Virus record (IMG/VR): IMGVR_UViG_3300017941_000009
Location: 1-60,297 of that record
Length of the DNA: 60,297 bases
DNA from: a virus
Strand: one strand, 5' to 3'
Below, piece after piece: positions 1-7,242 of the stretch. Position numbers and translations under genes: made by a program. The notes under the pieces were generated by a model. That model was not told the origin of the DNA and made no database searches. It was given only the letters and a program-made list of their open reading frames with translations. Position 1 is the stretch's first letter. Each line of letters begins with the position of its first letter.

Positions 1-2
1 AC

Positions 3-71
3 ACCGAGACGGGCGAGATCCACGGACTGCCGGAAGGTACGCCTCCCGCGGAAGAAGAGGTAGACCTGTGA
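3..71 (+). CDS. C-terminal end of a gene cut by the window edge, probably recT
   Basis: Reading frame 3 is open from the first base to a TGA at 69-71 and encodes an acidic, Gly/Pro/Glu-rich tail (ETGEIHG, then EEEVDL). The gene at the other end of the window (59578-60297) is RecT without its C-terminus, and such acidic tails are normal for RecT. A direct end-to-start join is out of frame by one base. One extra G at the junction would give the run DVDTETGEIHG. The stop overlaps the next start (GTGA). Assignment to recT is inference. Confidence 0.5.
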   Translation, partial: TETGEIHGLPEGTPPAEEEVDL

Positions 72-370
72 GCGAGATCCCTGAGGGCCCGCCGGCGGAT
101 CCAGCCACCAACGGCTCGGATGCCACGGACATCCCGGCGGGTCTCTCGCTCGCGGAGTACGAGGATCTACGCGCGAAACTCGAGGCGGTGCGGAACTGGG
201 GCGTGGGCTCGATGGGCTACAAGCAGGCGTGCGAGCACTTCTACAAGTTCTGCAACGAGCACGGCCACGCCATCCTCGTGACGTGCGCGGCCGCGCTGGG
301 GCAGCCCGCTCCGGCCGACTGGCCCCAGAGCCAAGTGAGTTACGGCAAGGTCACGGAGATGGGCGGCTAG
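68..370 (+). CDS. Hypothetical protein, 100 aa, downstream of recT
   Basis: The GTG start at 68 overlaps the TGA of the upstream gene, suggesting translational coupling. The product has an acidic, proline-rich start (about residues 1-25) and then a predicted helical part with several aromatic residues and two cysteines. I do not recognise a family. Its place directly after the recombinase suggests an early gene linked to replication or recombination, but nothing in the sequence shows the function. Confidence 0.6.
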   Translation: MSEIPEGPPADPATNGSDATDIPAGLSLAEYEDLRAKLEAVRNWGVGSMGYKQACEHFYKFCNEHGHAILVTCAAALGQPAPADWPQSQVSYGKVTEMGG

Positions 371-652
371 GTGGATTCCCTGCGCCGGGTCCCCTCAGAC
401 GGGGCCGCAGCTCCCTCTCCCTGCGGTGGGGTCACACCCGCCCGGCCAGGGCACCCGCGGCTCGGCCGTGGGGCCCACATCATCTCCTACGATGACGCGG
501 TGCAGTACCTGCTCGCCTTGACGCACCGGCGGCCCTACTTTCAGTTCTCGCGCGACGAGCGGCGCGGCTGGCGCTCCGCGATTGCCGCGCTCCGCGACCG
601 CCGAGAGGAACTCCTGGGCGAGCTGCGCGACCTCGGAGTGCGGATCCCGTGA
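371..652 (+). CDS. Hypothetical protein, up to 93 aa
   Basis: This frame starts with a GTG directly after the preceding stop and ends at a TGA (650-652) that overlaps the next GTG. The first 35 residues are Pro/Gly/Arg-rich and look non-coding. From about position 480 (ISYDDAVQYLLALTH) it resembles a real helical protein with the charged run ALRDRREELLGELRDLG. The true start may therefore lie inside, near 470-480, and use a rare codon. Function unknown. Confidence 0.45.
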   Translation: MDSLRRVPSDGAAAPSPCGGVTPARPGHPRLGRGAHIISYDDAVQYLLALTHRRPYFQFSRDERRGWRSAIAALRDRREELLGELRDLGVRIP

Positions 653-768
653 CGCAGCTAACTCCCGATCCCTCCCGCCGGGTCGTGGTAGCGCTCCTGG
701 TGATCGCGGCGCTTATCGGCCTCGTCGTCGCCTGGATGTGCCTGACGGATGGCGGGAGGCTCCTGTGA
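649..768 (+). CDS. Small single-pass membrane protein, 39 aa
   Basis: A GTG at 649 overlaps the upstream stop, and the TGA at 766-768 overlaps the next GTG. The product has a short N-terminal head with two arginines, then one hydrophobic segment (VVVALLVIAALIGLVVAWM) and a short tail. The arginines before the hydrophobic segment suggest that the N-terminus stays in the cytoplasm. The double overlap and the clean membrane profile support a real gene. Function unknown. Confidence 0.55.
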   Translation: MTQLTPDPSRRVVVALLVIAALIGLVVAWMCLTDGGRLL

Positions 769-1124
769 GCGGCCCGGAGCGCCCCGACTGGGACCTCTTC
801 CACCAGCCGCCAGAGCCCCCCACGGGCCCCCAGACCGACGTCAGCTCCTTCCCGAGGGGCTACCACGCCTGGGTCGCCTTCAAGTCCTCACGGCGCGGCC
901 AGGTCGTCTGGCGCTGGTGGGAGAACCGCGCCCTGATGCTCGCGGCTGCCCCGGATCCCAGGATCTCGGCGCGTACGATGCTCGCACAGGCCAGGGAGAA
1001 GTACCGCGTGAAGATCAACGACCACTGGTCCCCGCTTCTGGCTGACGACCTAGTCGCGCGGCATCCGCACCTCGAGGCGTTCATCGAGCGCCGGGTCCGG
1101 AAGTCCACCGAGAACACGCCGTGA
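765..1124 (+). CDS. Hypothetical phage protein with a KINDH motif, 119 aa
   Basis: The GTG start overlaps the previous TGA. After a proline-rich N-terminus (residues 1-28) comes a compact part with many Trp/Phe/Tyr residues and the run YRVKINDHWSP. Its pattern of aromatic positions, KIN motif and a C-terminal FIERR helix matches, from memory, a widespread family of phage proteins of unknown role often seen near replication genes. A 150-base gap with a hairpin follows. Confidence 0.65.
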   Translation: MSGPERPDWDLFHQPPEPPTGPQTDVSSFPRGYHAWVAFKSSRRGQVVWRWWENRALMLAAAPDPRISARTMLAQAREKYRVKINDHWSPLLADDLVARHPHLEAFIERRVRKSTENTP

Positions 1125-1216
1125 CTCTTGCGTCGTGGACGCAGGCGTGTACGTTGGGGTCGTCGGCGTGTGGACCGTCGGCGTTCGTGTCTCTGTCGGC
1201 CCGTGTCGCCTGCCCG

Positions 1217-1234
1217 CCCCAGCTTCGGCTGGGG
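1217..1234. terminator. UUCG-capped hairpin in the 1125-1275 gap
   Basis: Perfect 7-bp arms (CCCCAGC and GCTGGGG) enclose a TTCG loop. As RNA this is a C(UUCG)G tetraloop, one of the most stable hairpin types. There is no T-run after it, so it may be a processing, pausing or mRNA-protecting stem rather than a terminator. The rest of the gap is GT-rich. A weak promoter-like pair (TTGCGT, 16 bases, TACGTT) lies near 1132-1160. Confidence 0.5.
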
Positions 1235-1275
1235 GTCCACCGGGTAGGCACCGGGCCGATCCCGTTGAGGCGCTG

Positions 1276-1872
1276 ATGGAGCGGAAACAAGTATCGACTC
1301 GCACCCGTTTCGAGGTCTTCAAGCGGGACAAGTTCACCTGCCAGTACTGCGGCCGCACTCCGCCGACGGTCATCCTGCACGTTGATCACATCGTCGCCGT
1401 CGCCAATGGGGGCACCGGCGACCCCCTGAACCTCATCACGGCCTGCGCTGACTGTAACCTCGGGAAGGCGGCCGTGCCGCTCGGCCAGGTGCACCGGCCC
1501 ATCGCCGAGCAGATCGCCGAGGCCGAGGAGCGGAAGGCCCAGGTCGAGGCATTCAACGCCTTCCTGATGGAGGCGCGCGACGAGGAGACAAGACAGGTGG
1601 AGGAGGTCGGGCGGTACTGGTACAACAAGTTCGCGAAGACCCCCGAGGAGCGTGACGAGTGGTGCTTCGGACCGGGGCGTATCCCCTCCATCCGCACCTT
1701 CGTGCGCCGCCTACCACTGGCGGAAATCTTCGACGCGATCGACATCGCTGAGGACCGCATCTTCGCCATCGACAGCGGCTCGGACTACAAGCGGTTCAAG
1801 TACTTCTGCGGGGTCTGCTGGCACAAGATCCGCGACCACGAGAACCCGCCGGCGGTCGGTAGCGATGGCTAG
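1276..1872 (+). CDS. HNH endonuclease, 198 aa
   Basis: A metal-dependent DNA endonuclease of the HNH family. The N-terminal third carries the full motif: a zinc knuckle at C22/C25 (CQYCG), the HVDHI core at residues 35-39, N52, and a second CxxC at residues 57-60 followed by N61. The remaining 130 residues are helical and unassigned; they may set specificity or act as a partner domain. ATG at 1276 is the first start that keeps the whole motif. The gene overlaps the next one by 8 bases. It may be a packaging or recombination nuclease or a free-standing homing type. Confidence 0.85.
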   Translation: MERKQVSTRTRFEVFKRDKFTCQYCGRTPPTVILHVDHIVAVANGGTGDPLNLITACADCNLGKAAVPLGQVHRPIAEQIAEAEERKAQVEAFNAFLMEARDEETRQVEEVGRYWYNKFAKTPEERDEWCFGPGRIPSIRTFVRRLPLAEIFDAIDIAEDRIFAIDSGSDYKRFKYFCGVCWHKIRDHENPPAVGSDG

Positions 1873-2686
1873 GATCCGTTCGATTAAGCCGGAACTCCCC
1901 CAGGACGCGAAGCTCGCGAGACTCTCGCGAGGGACTCGCTACCACTTCGTGCTCCTGTGGCTGGTGGCCGACGACGAGGGGTACTTTCGCGCATCCCCGA
2001 GACTTCTACTCGGACAACTCTACCCGCATGACCGAGACCTCGGAGAAGCGGCCGTGGACGGCATGACAGCGGAGCTCCGCGACGGTGGGTTCATCGAAGT
2101 GCAAATGACGGCAGACGGCCCACTTGGGCACATCGTGAACTGGTCGAAACACCAGCGCATCGACAAGCCGTCGAAGTCGCACCTTGCCCCACTATTCGCG
2201 AGTGCCTCGCGAGGGTCTCGCGAGGGTGTCGCGCCTAGGAGTCCTGAGTCTGGAGTCCTGAGTCTTGACCATTCGGCTTCTAACGAAGCCGGGGCAGAGC
2301 CCCGCCCGGATAGCACACCGACACCGGAACGGCACGACCACCGCGACTACAGCGTGGCGATGGGTGCGCTGCGGCAATTCGGGTACAAGGGCGGCACCCC
2401 GACCGACCGAGACGGCAAGATTCTGCGCGACTGGATCCGCAGCGGGAAGCACAGCGGTCCCGAGATCGCCTCGGCCTTCGAGGGCCTGCGCTTGGCGACC
2501 GAGGCGGGAAAGACCTGGCTGAAGCCCGGCGAGCAGTTCACGGCACGGGCGCTCATCAACACACGGAGTGGCGACCTGTCGACTTGGGAAGAGGCGATGA
2601 GAGCGATACGCGACAAAGACAGCAGCGGCGAGCGTACTAGTGGCCTCGTCGGCGTCGGCAAACTACTCGGAGGGCCAACAGCGTGA
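1865..2686 (+). CDS. Replication initiator-like protein, winged-helix type, 273 aa
   Basis: The N-terminus (MARIRSIKPE) and the next 110 residues match the pattern of phage replisome-organiser or O-like proteins: LARLSRGTRYHFVLLWLVADDEGYFR, then a winged-helix region ending in IVNWSKHQRIDKPSKS. A variable Ser/Pro-rich linker follows at about residues 120-160. A C-terminal domain at 160-260 has the layout often used for helicase loading. It would bind the origin and recruit host helicase. No helicase or polymerase is encoded here, so host replication machinery is probably used. Confidence 0.6.
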   Translation: MARIRSIKPELPQDAKLARLSRGTRYHFVLLWLVADDEGYFRASPRLLLGQLYPHDRDLGEAAVDGMTAELRDGGFIEVQMTADGPLGHIVNWSKHQRIDKPSKSHLAPLFASASRGSREGVAPRSPESGVLSLDHSASNEAGAEPRPDSTPTPERHDHRDYSVAMGALRQFGYKGGTPTDRDGKILRDWIRSGKHSGPEIASAFEGLRLATEAGKTWLKPGEQFTARALINTRSGDLSTWEEAMRAIRDKDSSGERTSGLVGVGKLLGGPTA

Positions 2687-2946
2687 GCACGAAGAAGCCG
2701 AAGGTCGCGAAGCCCCACAAGGGCAAGCTCTGGTGGATGCTCGAGGTGCAGCGAACGGATGGGTCCTGGCTCGCCACCGGCCGCACGCTCCTGCGCGTGA
2801 ACGCCCCGAAAGGGAAGCACCTGGAGTGGGACGGCCGCGGACGGAAGGTGCGCTGGGTTGTCTCGCCAGTCCAGAGCGAGCTGGCCGACCACGATGACGT
2901 TCGGTTCCCGTTCGTGTCGCGCCCTGCGGCTACGGTGTCTCCGTGA
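2683..2946 (+). CDS. Hypothetical basic protein, 87 aa
   Basis: The GTG start shares its bases with the preceding stop (GTGA). A lysine-rich N-terminus (STKKPKVAKPHKGK) is followed by a probable small beta domain with three tryptophans and repeated charged strands (WMLEVQR, HLEWDGRGRKVRW). The composition would fit a nucleic-acid binder, but there is no recognisable family. Confidence 0.6.
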   Translation: MSTKKPKVAKPHKGKLWWMLEVQRTDGSWLATGRTLLRVNAPKGKHLEWDGRGRKVRWVVSPVQSELADHDDVRFPFVSRPAATVSP

Positions 2947-3581
2947 CCGCCCCGGCGCCGGCCGCCGCCGCGCTCGCCCAACGGCTGCATGCCGCCTCTG
3001 ACGTACTCCACCACTTCGGCTGTTACGCCTCATCCGCGAGCCTTTACTCTGCCGCGAGGGACGTGGAGCGCGAGGATGCGGGTCAGGGTTGCCCCGGAGC
3101 CGCACCCGCGCTTGCCGCGCTCGACGCCCTGGCCGCGCGGAGCACCCCGGAACTGCGGCATTGCACCTGTCCACCGGACCACTTTCAAGGGCACCTTCCG
3201 GGGTGTCCGCGCATCGCGCCGCCCGCCCCGTCCGCGCCGCGCGAGAGCGAGCAACGGCGTGAGGGCGGCGTCGGCGATATTGGGAGTCACTTGGCGTCAG
3301 TTGGGCACTCGGAGCGCGAGGCCCTGGCCTACCGACTCAAAGTGGCCGCGTTCAATCTTCGCCAGATGGGCGGCTCACTCTGCCGCGATGAGGCAGCGGA
3401 CGTTGAGTCTGTCGCTGCCGCCCTGCTGCGGTTCCCGGCGCTCCCCGCGCGGGAGACCCCTAGCGCCGAGACGCTGGAGGCATGGTTGACCGCGTGGCTG
3501 GACGCTCCGCCGACCTCGCCGCCGTTTGGCGAGTTCACGGTGGCCCGCCTCGCTGCGGCCCCCACGAAAGGAGACGGATGA
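2943..3581 (+). CDS. Hypothetical Ala-rich protein with a Cys/His cluster, 212 aa
   Basis: Two similar helical segments (about residues 8-42 and 123-160, each of the form ALAxRL..AA...L....G) flank a middle part with a likely zinc site (HCTCPPDH...HLPGCP, about residues 75-91). The segment ALAARSTPE at about residue 64 recurs almost base for base in the gene at 3888-4721. GTG start overlaps the upstream stop, and the stop overlaps the next ATG. Probably one of a family of shuffled early proteins. Confidence 0.6.
   Translation: MTAPAPAAAALAQRLHAASDVLHHFGCYASSASLYSAARDVEREDAGQGCPGAAPALAALDALAARSTPELRHCTCPPDHFQGHLPGCPRIAPPAPSAPRESEQRREGGVGDIGSHLASVGHSEREALAYRLKVAAFNLRQMGGSLCRDEAADVESVAAALLRFPALPARETPSAETLEAWLTAWLDAPPTSPPFGEFTVARLAAAPTKGDG
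3123..3149 (+). repeat. 27-bp direct repeat, copy 1
   Basis: The stretch GACGCCCTGGCCGCGCGG followed by AGCACCCCG matches 4434-4460 at 26 of 27 bases and is read in the corresponding frame in both genes (DALAARSTP). Such near-identity between otherwise diverged genes suggests recent recombination or conversion between early-gene modules. Confidence 0.8.
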
Positions 3582-3901
3582 TGAAGCAACCGAAGCCGCT
3601 GGCCGTATTCCTGCGGGTCGCGGCACCTTCCAAGTCTCTTCGCGCACGGCTCTCGCAGGCGGGCTACTGCGTCGTCCTCGTGGACAGCTTGGAGGATATA
3701 CGGGTTGTCCAACCCATCGTGCTCGGTCTCGGCGACGGCACGACGAACGAGCTAGAGCGCGCCTGCATCGAAGTGCTCGGTGCGGCGAGCGACAGCCGCT
3801 CAATGTACGGCAACGAACTGCGCGCGCTCGTGGCGCAAAAGCTCCTCGGCCGTGCGGCGGCACGCATCGCAGCGAGCGGGGGTCCCGATGCTTCCCGCTG
3901 A
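3578..3901 (+). CDS. Hypothetical protein, 107 aa
   Basis: ATG at 3578 overlaps the TGA of the preceding gene. A second in-frame ATG at 3581 is better spaced from a strong ribosome site (AAAGGAG, 3567-3573) and may be the real start. The product begins with a beta-alpha pattern (LAVFLRV...LRARLSQAGYCVVLVDSLEDI) like half of a Rossmann-type fold and ends in an Ala/Arg-rich helix. No family recognised. Confidence 0.65.
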   Translation: MMKQPKPLAVFLRVAAPSKSLRARLSQAGYCVVLVDSLEDIRVVQPIVLGLGDGTTNELERACIEVLGAASDSRSMYGNELRALVAQKLLGRAAARIAASGGPDASR

Positions 3902-4721
3902 CGCGCCGGACCCCGCGCTGCTGCCCTGCCCGTTCTGCGGCGCGGTCGCTGAGGAGTTCGGACGCGGGGCGCTGATCGGCCCCCTCTACGCCGACGAGCC
4001 GGTGCGCGTCGTTCACTGTACGGCCTGCTACTGCGGGACCGACGAGTTCAAGACGCCCGGCGAGGCCATCGCCGCGTGGAACCGTCGTGCGCGTCCCGCG
4101 CTCCCGACGACGCCCTCCGAGGCGGCACTTCGGTCGGTGCAATACGCGCTCGTCATTGCCGAGGGTTTCGTCCGCAAGGTCGGGCCGAATCACGACGACG
4201 CGGAAGCAACGCTCGGGGCAATTCGGACGGCACTCCACGACCTCTGTGCGGTCCCCGTCCCGAAAGAGCAACCGCTTTCGTGGGACCTCGTACCGCCAGC
4301 CGCTCCCGCCGGGGACGCCGCCGCGCTCGTCACGCGGCTCCGCGACCACGCGCGTTTCTTGGCGGGAATGCCACGGTTGGACCGCTATCACTCGGCAACG
4401 GCAATCCTCGTCACGGACTGCGTGGCTGCCGCTGACGCGCTGGCCGCGCGGAGCACCCCGAAGGCGGCCTCCGCGCCGAGCGACGAGGCCGTGGCCCGCG
4501 AACTGGCGAAGACCTATAAGGGCGTACCGTGGGAGGACTTGGACGACTTACACCGCGCCGATCTTCAGGGGATGGTACTCGTCCACCGTGCCGCCGAGCG
4601 TGCCGCGCTGGCCACCGCCCCCACGAACGCGAAATGCGCTCCCGTGATCTGTGTTGGCGACTCGCCTGCCGCCCAAGATGAACGCCTCACCGCGAAGGAG
4701 TTGCACGATGGCCAAGCGTGA
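3888..4721 (+). CDS. Lar-like zinc protein with C-terminal extension, 277 aa
   Basis: Residues 1-60 have the layout of the Lar (restriction alleviation) family: LLPCPFCG, then VHCTACYCG, then a T...EAIAAWNRR ending. Lar in lambdoid phages reduces host type I restriction. The 210-residue extension contains two helical modules related to the gene at 2943-3581 and the shared ALAARSTP segment, which is not usual for Lar. ATG at 3888 follows a purine-rich stretch and overlaps the previous gene by 14 bases. The first domain is clear; a role in anti-restriction is inferred. Confidence 0.65.
   Translation: MLPADAPDPALLPCPFCGAVAEEFGRGALIGPLYADEPVRVVHCTACYCGTDEFKTPGEAIAAWNRRARPALPTTPSEAALRSVQYALVIAEGFVRKVGPNHDDAEATLGAIRTALHDLCAVPVPKEQPLSWDLVPPAAPAGDAAALVTRLRDHARFLAGMPRLDRYHSATAILVTDCVAAADALAARSTPKAASAPSDEAVARELAKTYKGVPWEDLDDLHRADLQGMVLVHRAAERAALATAPTNAKCAPVICVGDSPAAQDERLTAKELHDGQA
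4434..4460 (+). repeat. 27-bp direct repeat, copy 2
   Basis: Second copy of the 3123-3149 repeat, with one mismatch. It encodes DALAARSTP in the middle of the Lar-like gene. Confidence 0.8.
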
Positions 4722-4977
4722 TGGCCTCTACCAGAAGTTCGTCGTCGAGCGGGTAGACGGCCGGAGCGCGCCCGGCGAGAAGCACGACGGGTGCCGCTAC
4801 TTCGTCCTCGACCTCGACCACGACAAGTTCGCCGTCCCGGCACTCCGGTCATATGCGATGGCCTGCCGCGCCGAACTGCCACGACTCTCTGCCGACCTCC
4901 TCGACTTCGTGGCAGCGAAGGAGGACGCGATTCGGACAGCAGGTTTAGCCGCCGCCCCCGAGGAGAAGAAGCCGTGA
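4708..4977 (+). CDS. Hypothetical protein, 89 aa
   Basis: ATG at 4708 has a good ribosome site (GAAGGAG, 4694-4700). The first part (KFVVERVDGRSAPGEKHDG, then CRYFVLDLDHDKFAVPAL) resembles short phage proteins of unknown role that carry the pattern R.DG.S.PG.KH..C.YFVLD..HD. It ends in LAAAPEEKKP, like the ends of the two genes before it. Early region; function not shown. Confidence 0.65.
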   Translation: MAKRDGLYQKFVVERVDGRSAPGEKHDGCRYFVLDLDHDKFAVPALRSYAMACRAELPRLSADLLDFVAAKEDAIRTAGLAAAPEEKKP

Positions 4978-5228
4978 AGCAGATGACGGAATACGAACGC
5001 CAGGCGCGCGTGCGGAACTGCGCCGTTGCGATGGGAAAGTCGGCGCCTTGGGCCTTCGGCGTGATGGCGGCGGCGGACCTCGCGGACGGCTATAACGGCT
5101 GCACCACGCACCCGTGGCGACTTGGCGACTGCATCCTGCTCAAACTCAACCTCATCACGAAGCCGATGGTGCGGAAGAATCGCGGAGCGTCCGCCTCCCC
5201 GGTGCCGCGCAGGGAGCAGACACCGTGA
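4974..5228 (+). CDS. Hypothetical protein, 84 aa
   Basis: GTG at 4974 overlaps the upstream TGA; an ATG at 4983 is an alternative. The sequence has a helical middle (YERQARVRNCAVAMGKSAPW), an LADGYNGCT loop and a basic C-terminus. No family recognised. The stop overlaps the next GTG. Confidence 0.55.
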   Translation: MKQMTEYERQARVRNCAVAMGKSAPWAFGVMAAADLADGYNGCTTHPWRLGDCILLKLNLITKPMVRKNRGASASPVPRREQTP

Positions 5229-5311
5229 CGCCCGGCCGCGCGCGCCGCCTCCTCGCCGCCTGGCTCGCCGCCGCCTTCGGGCTCGGCCTCCTCTGGGGCC
5301 GCCTCGGATGA
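5225..5311 (+). CDS. Very small membrane-like peptide, 28 aa
   Basis: GTG at 5225 overlaps the preceding TGA. Four arginine-rich residues are followed by a hydrophobic helix (LLAAWLAAAFGLGLLWG). Short length makes this a weak call, but the coupling pattern matches the rest of the operon and the profile matches the small membrane gene at 649-768. Confidence 0.4.
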   Translation: MTPGRARRLLAAWLAAAFGLGLLWGRLG

Positions 5312-5333
5312 GCGCGCAGCGCGAGGCCCCGCA

Positions 5334-5717
5334 GTGAAGCGCGGCGGCTGGCTGAAGCGGACCACCCGCTTGCGCTCCAGCGGGAAGCGGCTGAAGCGGT
5401 GCCGCCTGAAGGCCCGGGGCGGGCACCTCTTCAAGAAGGACCGGGATCCCACGTACCTGGCACGGGTTCGCACCTGGACCTGCGTGATGCGCGGGCTCTC
5501 GCCCTGCTGGGGCCGGGTGGATCCCCACCACACGATCAAGCAGTCGCACGCCGGTGCCGACCATGCGGCGGTCCCGCTCTGCCAGGGTCATCACGACGAA
5601 GTGGACCGCATCCCGCGGTCCACTTGGCGCCGGCGCTATCCCGGACTCAATCTCCTCGCGATCGCGCGCGAGCTCTATGAGGACTATGCGGCGGGACTCT
5701 CCGCCGGCGGCAGGTAG
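5334..5717 (+). CDS. HNH-type nuclease, Ref/YbcO-like, 127 aa
   Basis: A small basic protein. Residues 50-90 carry the HNH signature of phage recombination nucleases of the Ref, NinG or DUF968/YbcO kind: C50...C58, RVDPHHT at 62-67 and VPLCQGHHDEVD at 80-91. Such enzymes nick or cut DNA during recombination, which fits with the RecT gene across the contig ends. The start is GTG. The 3' end overlaps the minus-strand gene 5684-5887 by 34 bases, and a strong hairpin lies inside the last third of the gene. Confidence 0.75.
   Translation: MKRGGWLKRTTRLRSSGKRLKRCRLKARGGHLFKKDRDPTYLARVRTWTCVMRGLSPCWGRVDPHHTIKQSHAGADHAAVPLCQGHHDEVDRIPRSTWRRRYPGLNLLAIARELYEDYAAGLSAGGR
5599..5625. terminator. Strong 11-bp hairpin inside the convergent junction
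   Basis: Perfect 11-bp arms (AAGTGGACCGC / GCGGTCCACTT) with a 5-base loop lie within the coding part of 5334-5717, about 100 bases before its stop. Each arm ends in AA/TT, so the stem reads the same on both strands. It sits where the plus-strand early operon meets the minus-strand operon and could act as a two-way terminator or anti-collision stem. The T-tract is too short for a classic terminator. Confidence 0.5.
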
Positions 5718-5887
5718 TACCCCCGCTCGAGACCCTGTTTGACTATGCGCACCACGTGCGCCGGCACGCGGTGCTTCCCCGCCACCCAGTAGCGCACCGC
5801 CCGATCGGTGACGTGGAGATCCCGCGCGAGCTGGACCTGAGAGAGGCCGAGCACCTGGAGGCCGTCCCGCAGCTCGAGGGGCGACAT
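5684..5887 (-). CDS. XRE/Cro-like helix-turn-helix protein, 67 aa
   Basis: Last gene of the minus-strand operon. The sequence LQVLGLSQVQLARDLHVTDR, then AVRYWVAGKHRVP, is a typical HTH of the Cro/XRE type (residues about 8-45). It has no other domain. The ATG at 5887 overlaps the upstream stop (TGATG). It may regulate the divergent promoters at 11 kb or a host gene; its position at the operon end would make it a late feedback regulator. Target unknown. Confidence 0.75.
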   Translation of the reverse strand: MSPLELRDGLQVLGLSQVQLARDLHVTDRAVRYWVAGKHRVPAHVVRIVKQGLERGYYLPPAESPAA

Positions 5888-6459
5888 CAGCCCTCCTTCT
5901 TCCCCAGGAAGTCGATCAGCTTCTCCTCCATCGCCGCGGCCTGCTCGGTGCTGCTGCGTCCGTAGCCGAGCTTCAGCTTGAAGGCGTGGGCCTCCAGGGC
6001 CTTCTCGAGGGCCTGGTCCGCCACCCGCTTCGCGCGCTCCGCCTCCCGCGCGTCCTTCGCCAGCCGCTGCACGAGGGCGATCGCAGGATCCCCCAGGCGG
6101 AAGAAGTAGGGGTCGCTGACCGTGCGATCCTCCTTCTGTCCGTGCACGCGCACGGTGATCGCGTGGGTGTGGGCGTTCACGCCGCGGAACGCCACCTGGA
6201 GCCACTGGTCCTGCTCTTCATCCTCGGGGTCGTCCCAGCGGTAGCGTGACATCTCCAGGAACATCATCGCCGGCACCTTCTGAGCCGCCAGGCGGCTGCT
6301 CACGCGCCGCGCCGTGTCGATCTTCCGCTTCAGGCCGACGAGAGTCTTGTCGGTCCAATGCGTTCCCTGCGTGTCGCGCGCGTAGAACTCTCCCGTCTGG
6401 GGATCCAGGCGGATTTCGAGTCCGGCGTGCGTGCCGACGATCGGGTTGGTCTCCTTCAT
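5887..6459 (-). CDS. Hypothetical protein with C-terminal coiled coil, 190 aa
   Basis: An N-terminal beta-rich part (EIRLDPQTGEFYARD..., about residues 15-110) is followed by a long charged helix rich in Ala/Arg/Glu (LVQRLAKDAREAERAKRVAD, about 130-160). No family recognised. Start ATG at 6459. Member of the minus-strand operon. Confidence 0.65.
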   Translation of the reverse strand: MKETNPIVGTHAGLEIRLDPQTGEFYARDTQGTHWTDKTLVGLKRKIDTARRVSSRLAAQKVPAMMFLEMSRYRWDDPEDEEQDQWLQVAFRGVNAHTHAITVRVHGQKEDRTVSDPYFFRLGDPAIALVQRLAKDAREAERAKRVADQALEKALEAHAFKLKLGYGRSSTEQAAAMEEKLIDFLGKKEG

Positions 6460-6776
6460 AGCGCAGCCTCCTCGGTGGGGCCTGGCTCGGCATCGGGCAG
6501 GCCCTCGTTAATGGCGCCGGTGGTGAGGTTGACCCAGCCGCAGAACCAGTAGCGCCAGTTGATGGTGGTGGGCGTGTCGGGCATCCGCCGCGGTGCCGCG
6601 TGGAAGGTGACGTCGGGCCCGATGGCCAGGAACTGCAGGTGCCCGAGCTCCGGGTGCCCCAGATCGACGTTCTGGTACGCGGCCCAGCGGGTGGTGGGCT
6701 TCTCGGCCGTGAGCGCGCGCATCTTGGCGAGCGCCTCGGGATCCGGCCGGTCGGTGTCCAGGATGGGGCGGCTCAC
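6456..6776 (-). CDS. Hypothetical protein, 106 aa
   Basis: GTG at 6776 was chosen because it overlaps the upstream stop (GTGA), the junction form seen through the whole operon; an open frame continues further upstream but lies over another gene. The second half is aromatic (NWRYWFCGWVNLTTG) and suggests a small beta domain. Function unknown. Confidence 0.6.
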   Translation of the reverse strand: MSRPILDTDRPDPEALAKMRALTAEKPTTRWAAYQNVDLGHPELGHLQFLAIGPDVTFHAAPRRMPDTPTTINWRYWFCGWVNLTTGAINEGLPDAEPGPTEEAAL

Positions 6777-7003
6777 AGGTTCCTCACCAGGACTTCGTTG
6801 CGGAAGGCCCGCAGCAACCGCCTGCGGTACGGTTCGCCGGCCACGCACATCGTGGCGGCCTCGAAGCGGGCAGCGAGCCACCAGCGGAGCTCAATGCCGT
6901 TCCACTCCTTCGGAAACTTCCCCGCCTTCGCCAGGGCGACCCCGTCTTTCAGGATCGAGCCGGTGAGCTCGCGCAGGAAGCGCGCCTGCTCACGGCGGGT
7001 CAC
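6773..7003 (-). CDS. Hypothetical helical protein, 76 aa
   Basis: Basic, mostly helical (TRREQARFLRELTGSILKDG, then WNGIELRWWLAARFEA). GTG start at 7003 overlaps the preceding TGA. No domain recognised. Confidence 0.6.
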   Translation of the reverse strand: MTRREQARFLRELTGSILKDGVALAKAGKFPKEWNGIELRWWLAARFEAATMCVAGEPYRRRLLRAFRNEVLVRNL

Positions 7004-7242
7004 TGCTCGTCGTCGAAGGCGAGCGTCGGACTCTCGGCGCCGCCCTCGTCCTCGTACGTGACGCCCTGACCGACGAGGTCGTCGAGCTTCGTCACGCCGC
7101 GGGCATCGACCAGGTGCTGGAACATCCGGTGGTCGAAGTGCACGATCGTGAACGGGCGCTTCCCGGGTTCGACCTTGTCGGCCGTCACCCACACGGAGAC
7201 GATGGTTCCGTGATTCTCGACACTGGTGATGGTGCCGTGCAT
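7000..7242 (-). CDS. Hypothetical small beta protein, 80 aa
   Basis: It starts with two probable beta strands (GTITSVENHGTIVSVWVTA) like a small SH3 or OB-like barrel and ends in an acidic tail. ATG at 7242 overlaps the stop of the gene before it. No family recognised. Confidence 0.6.
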   Translation of the reverse strand: MHGTITSVENHGTIVSVWVTADKVEPGKRPFTIVHFDHRMFQHLVDARGVTKLDDLVGQGVTYEDEGGAESPTLAFDDEQ

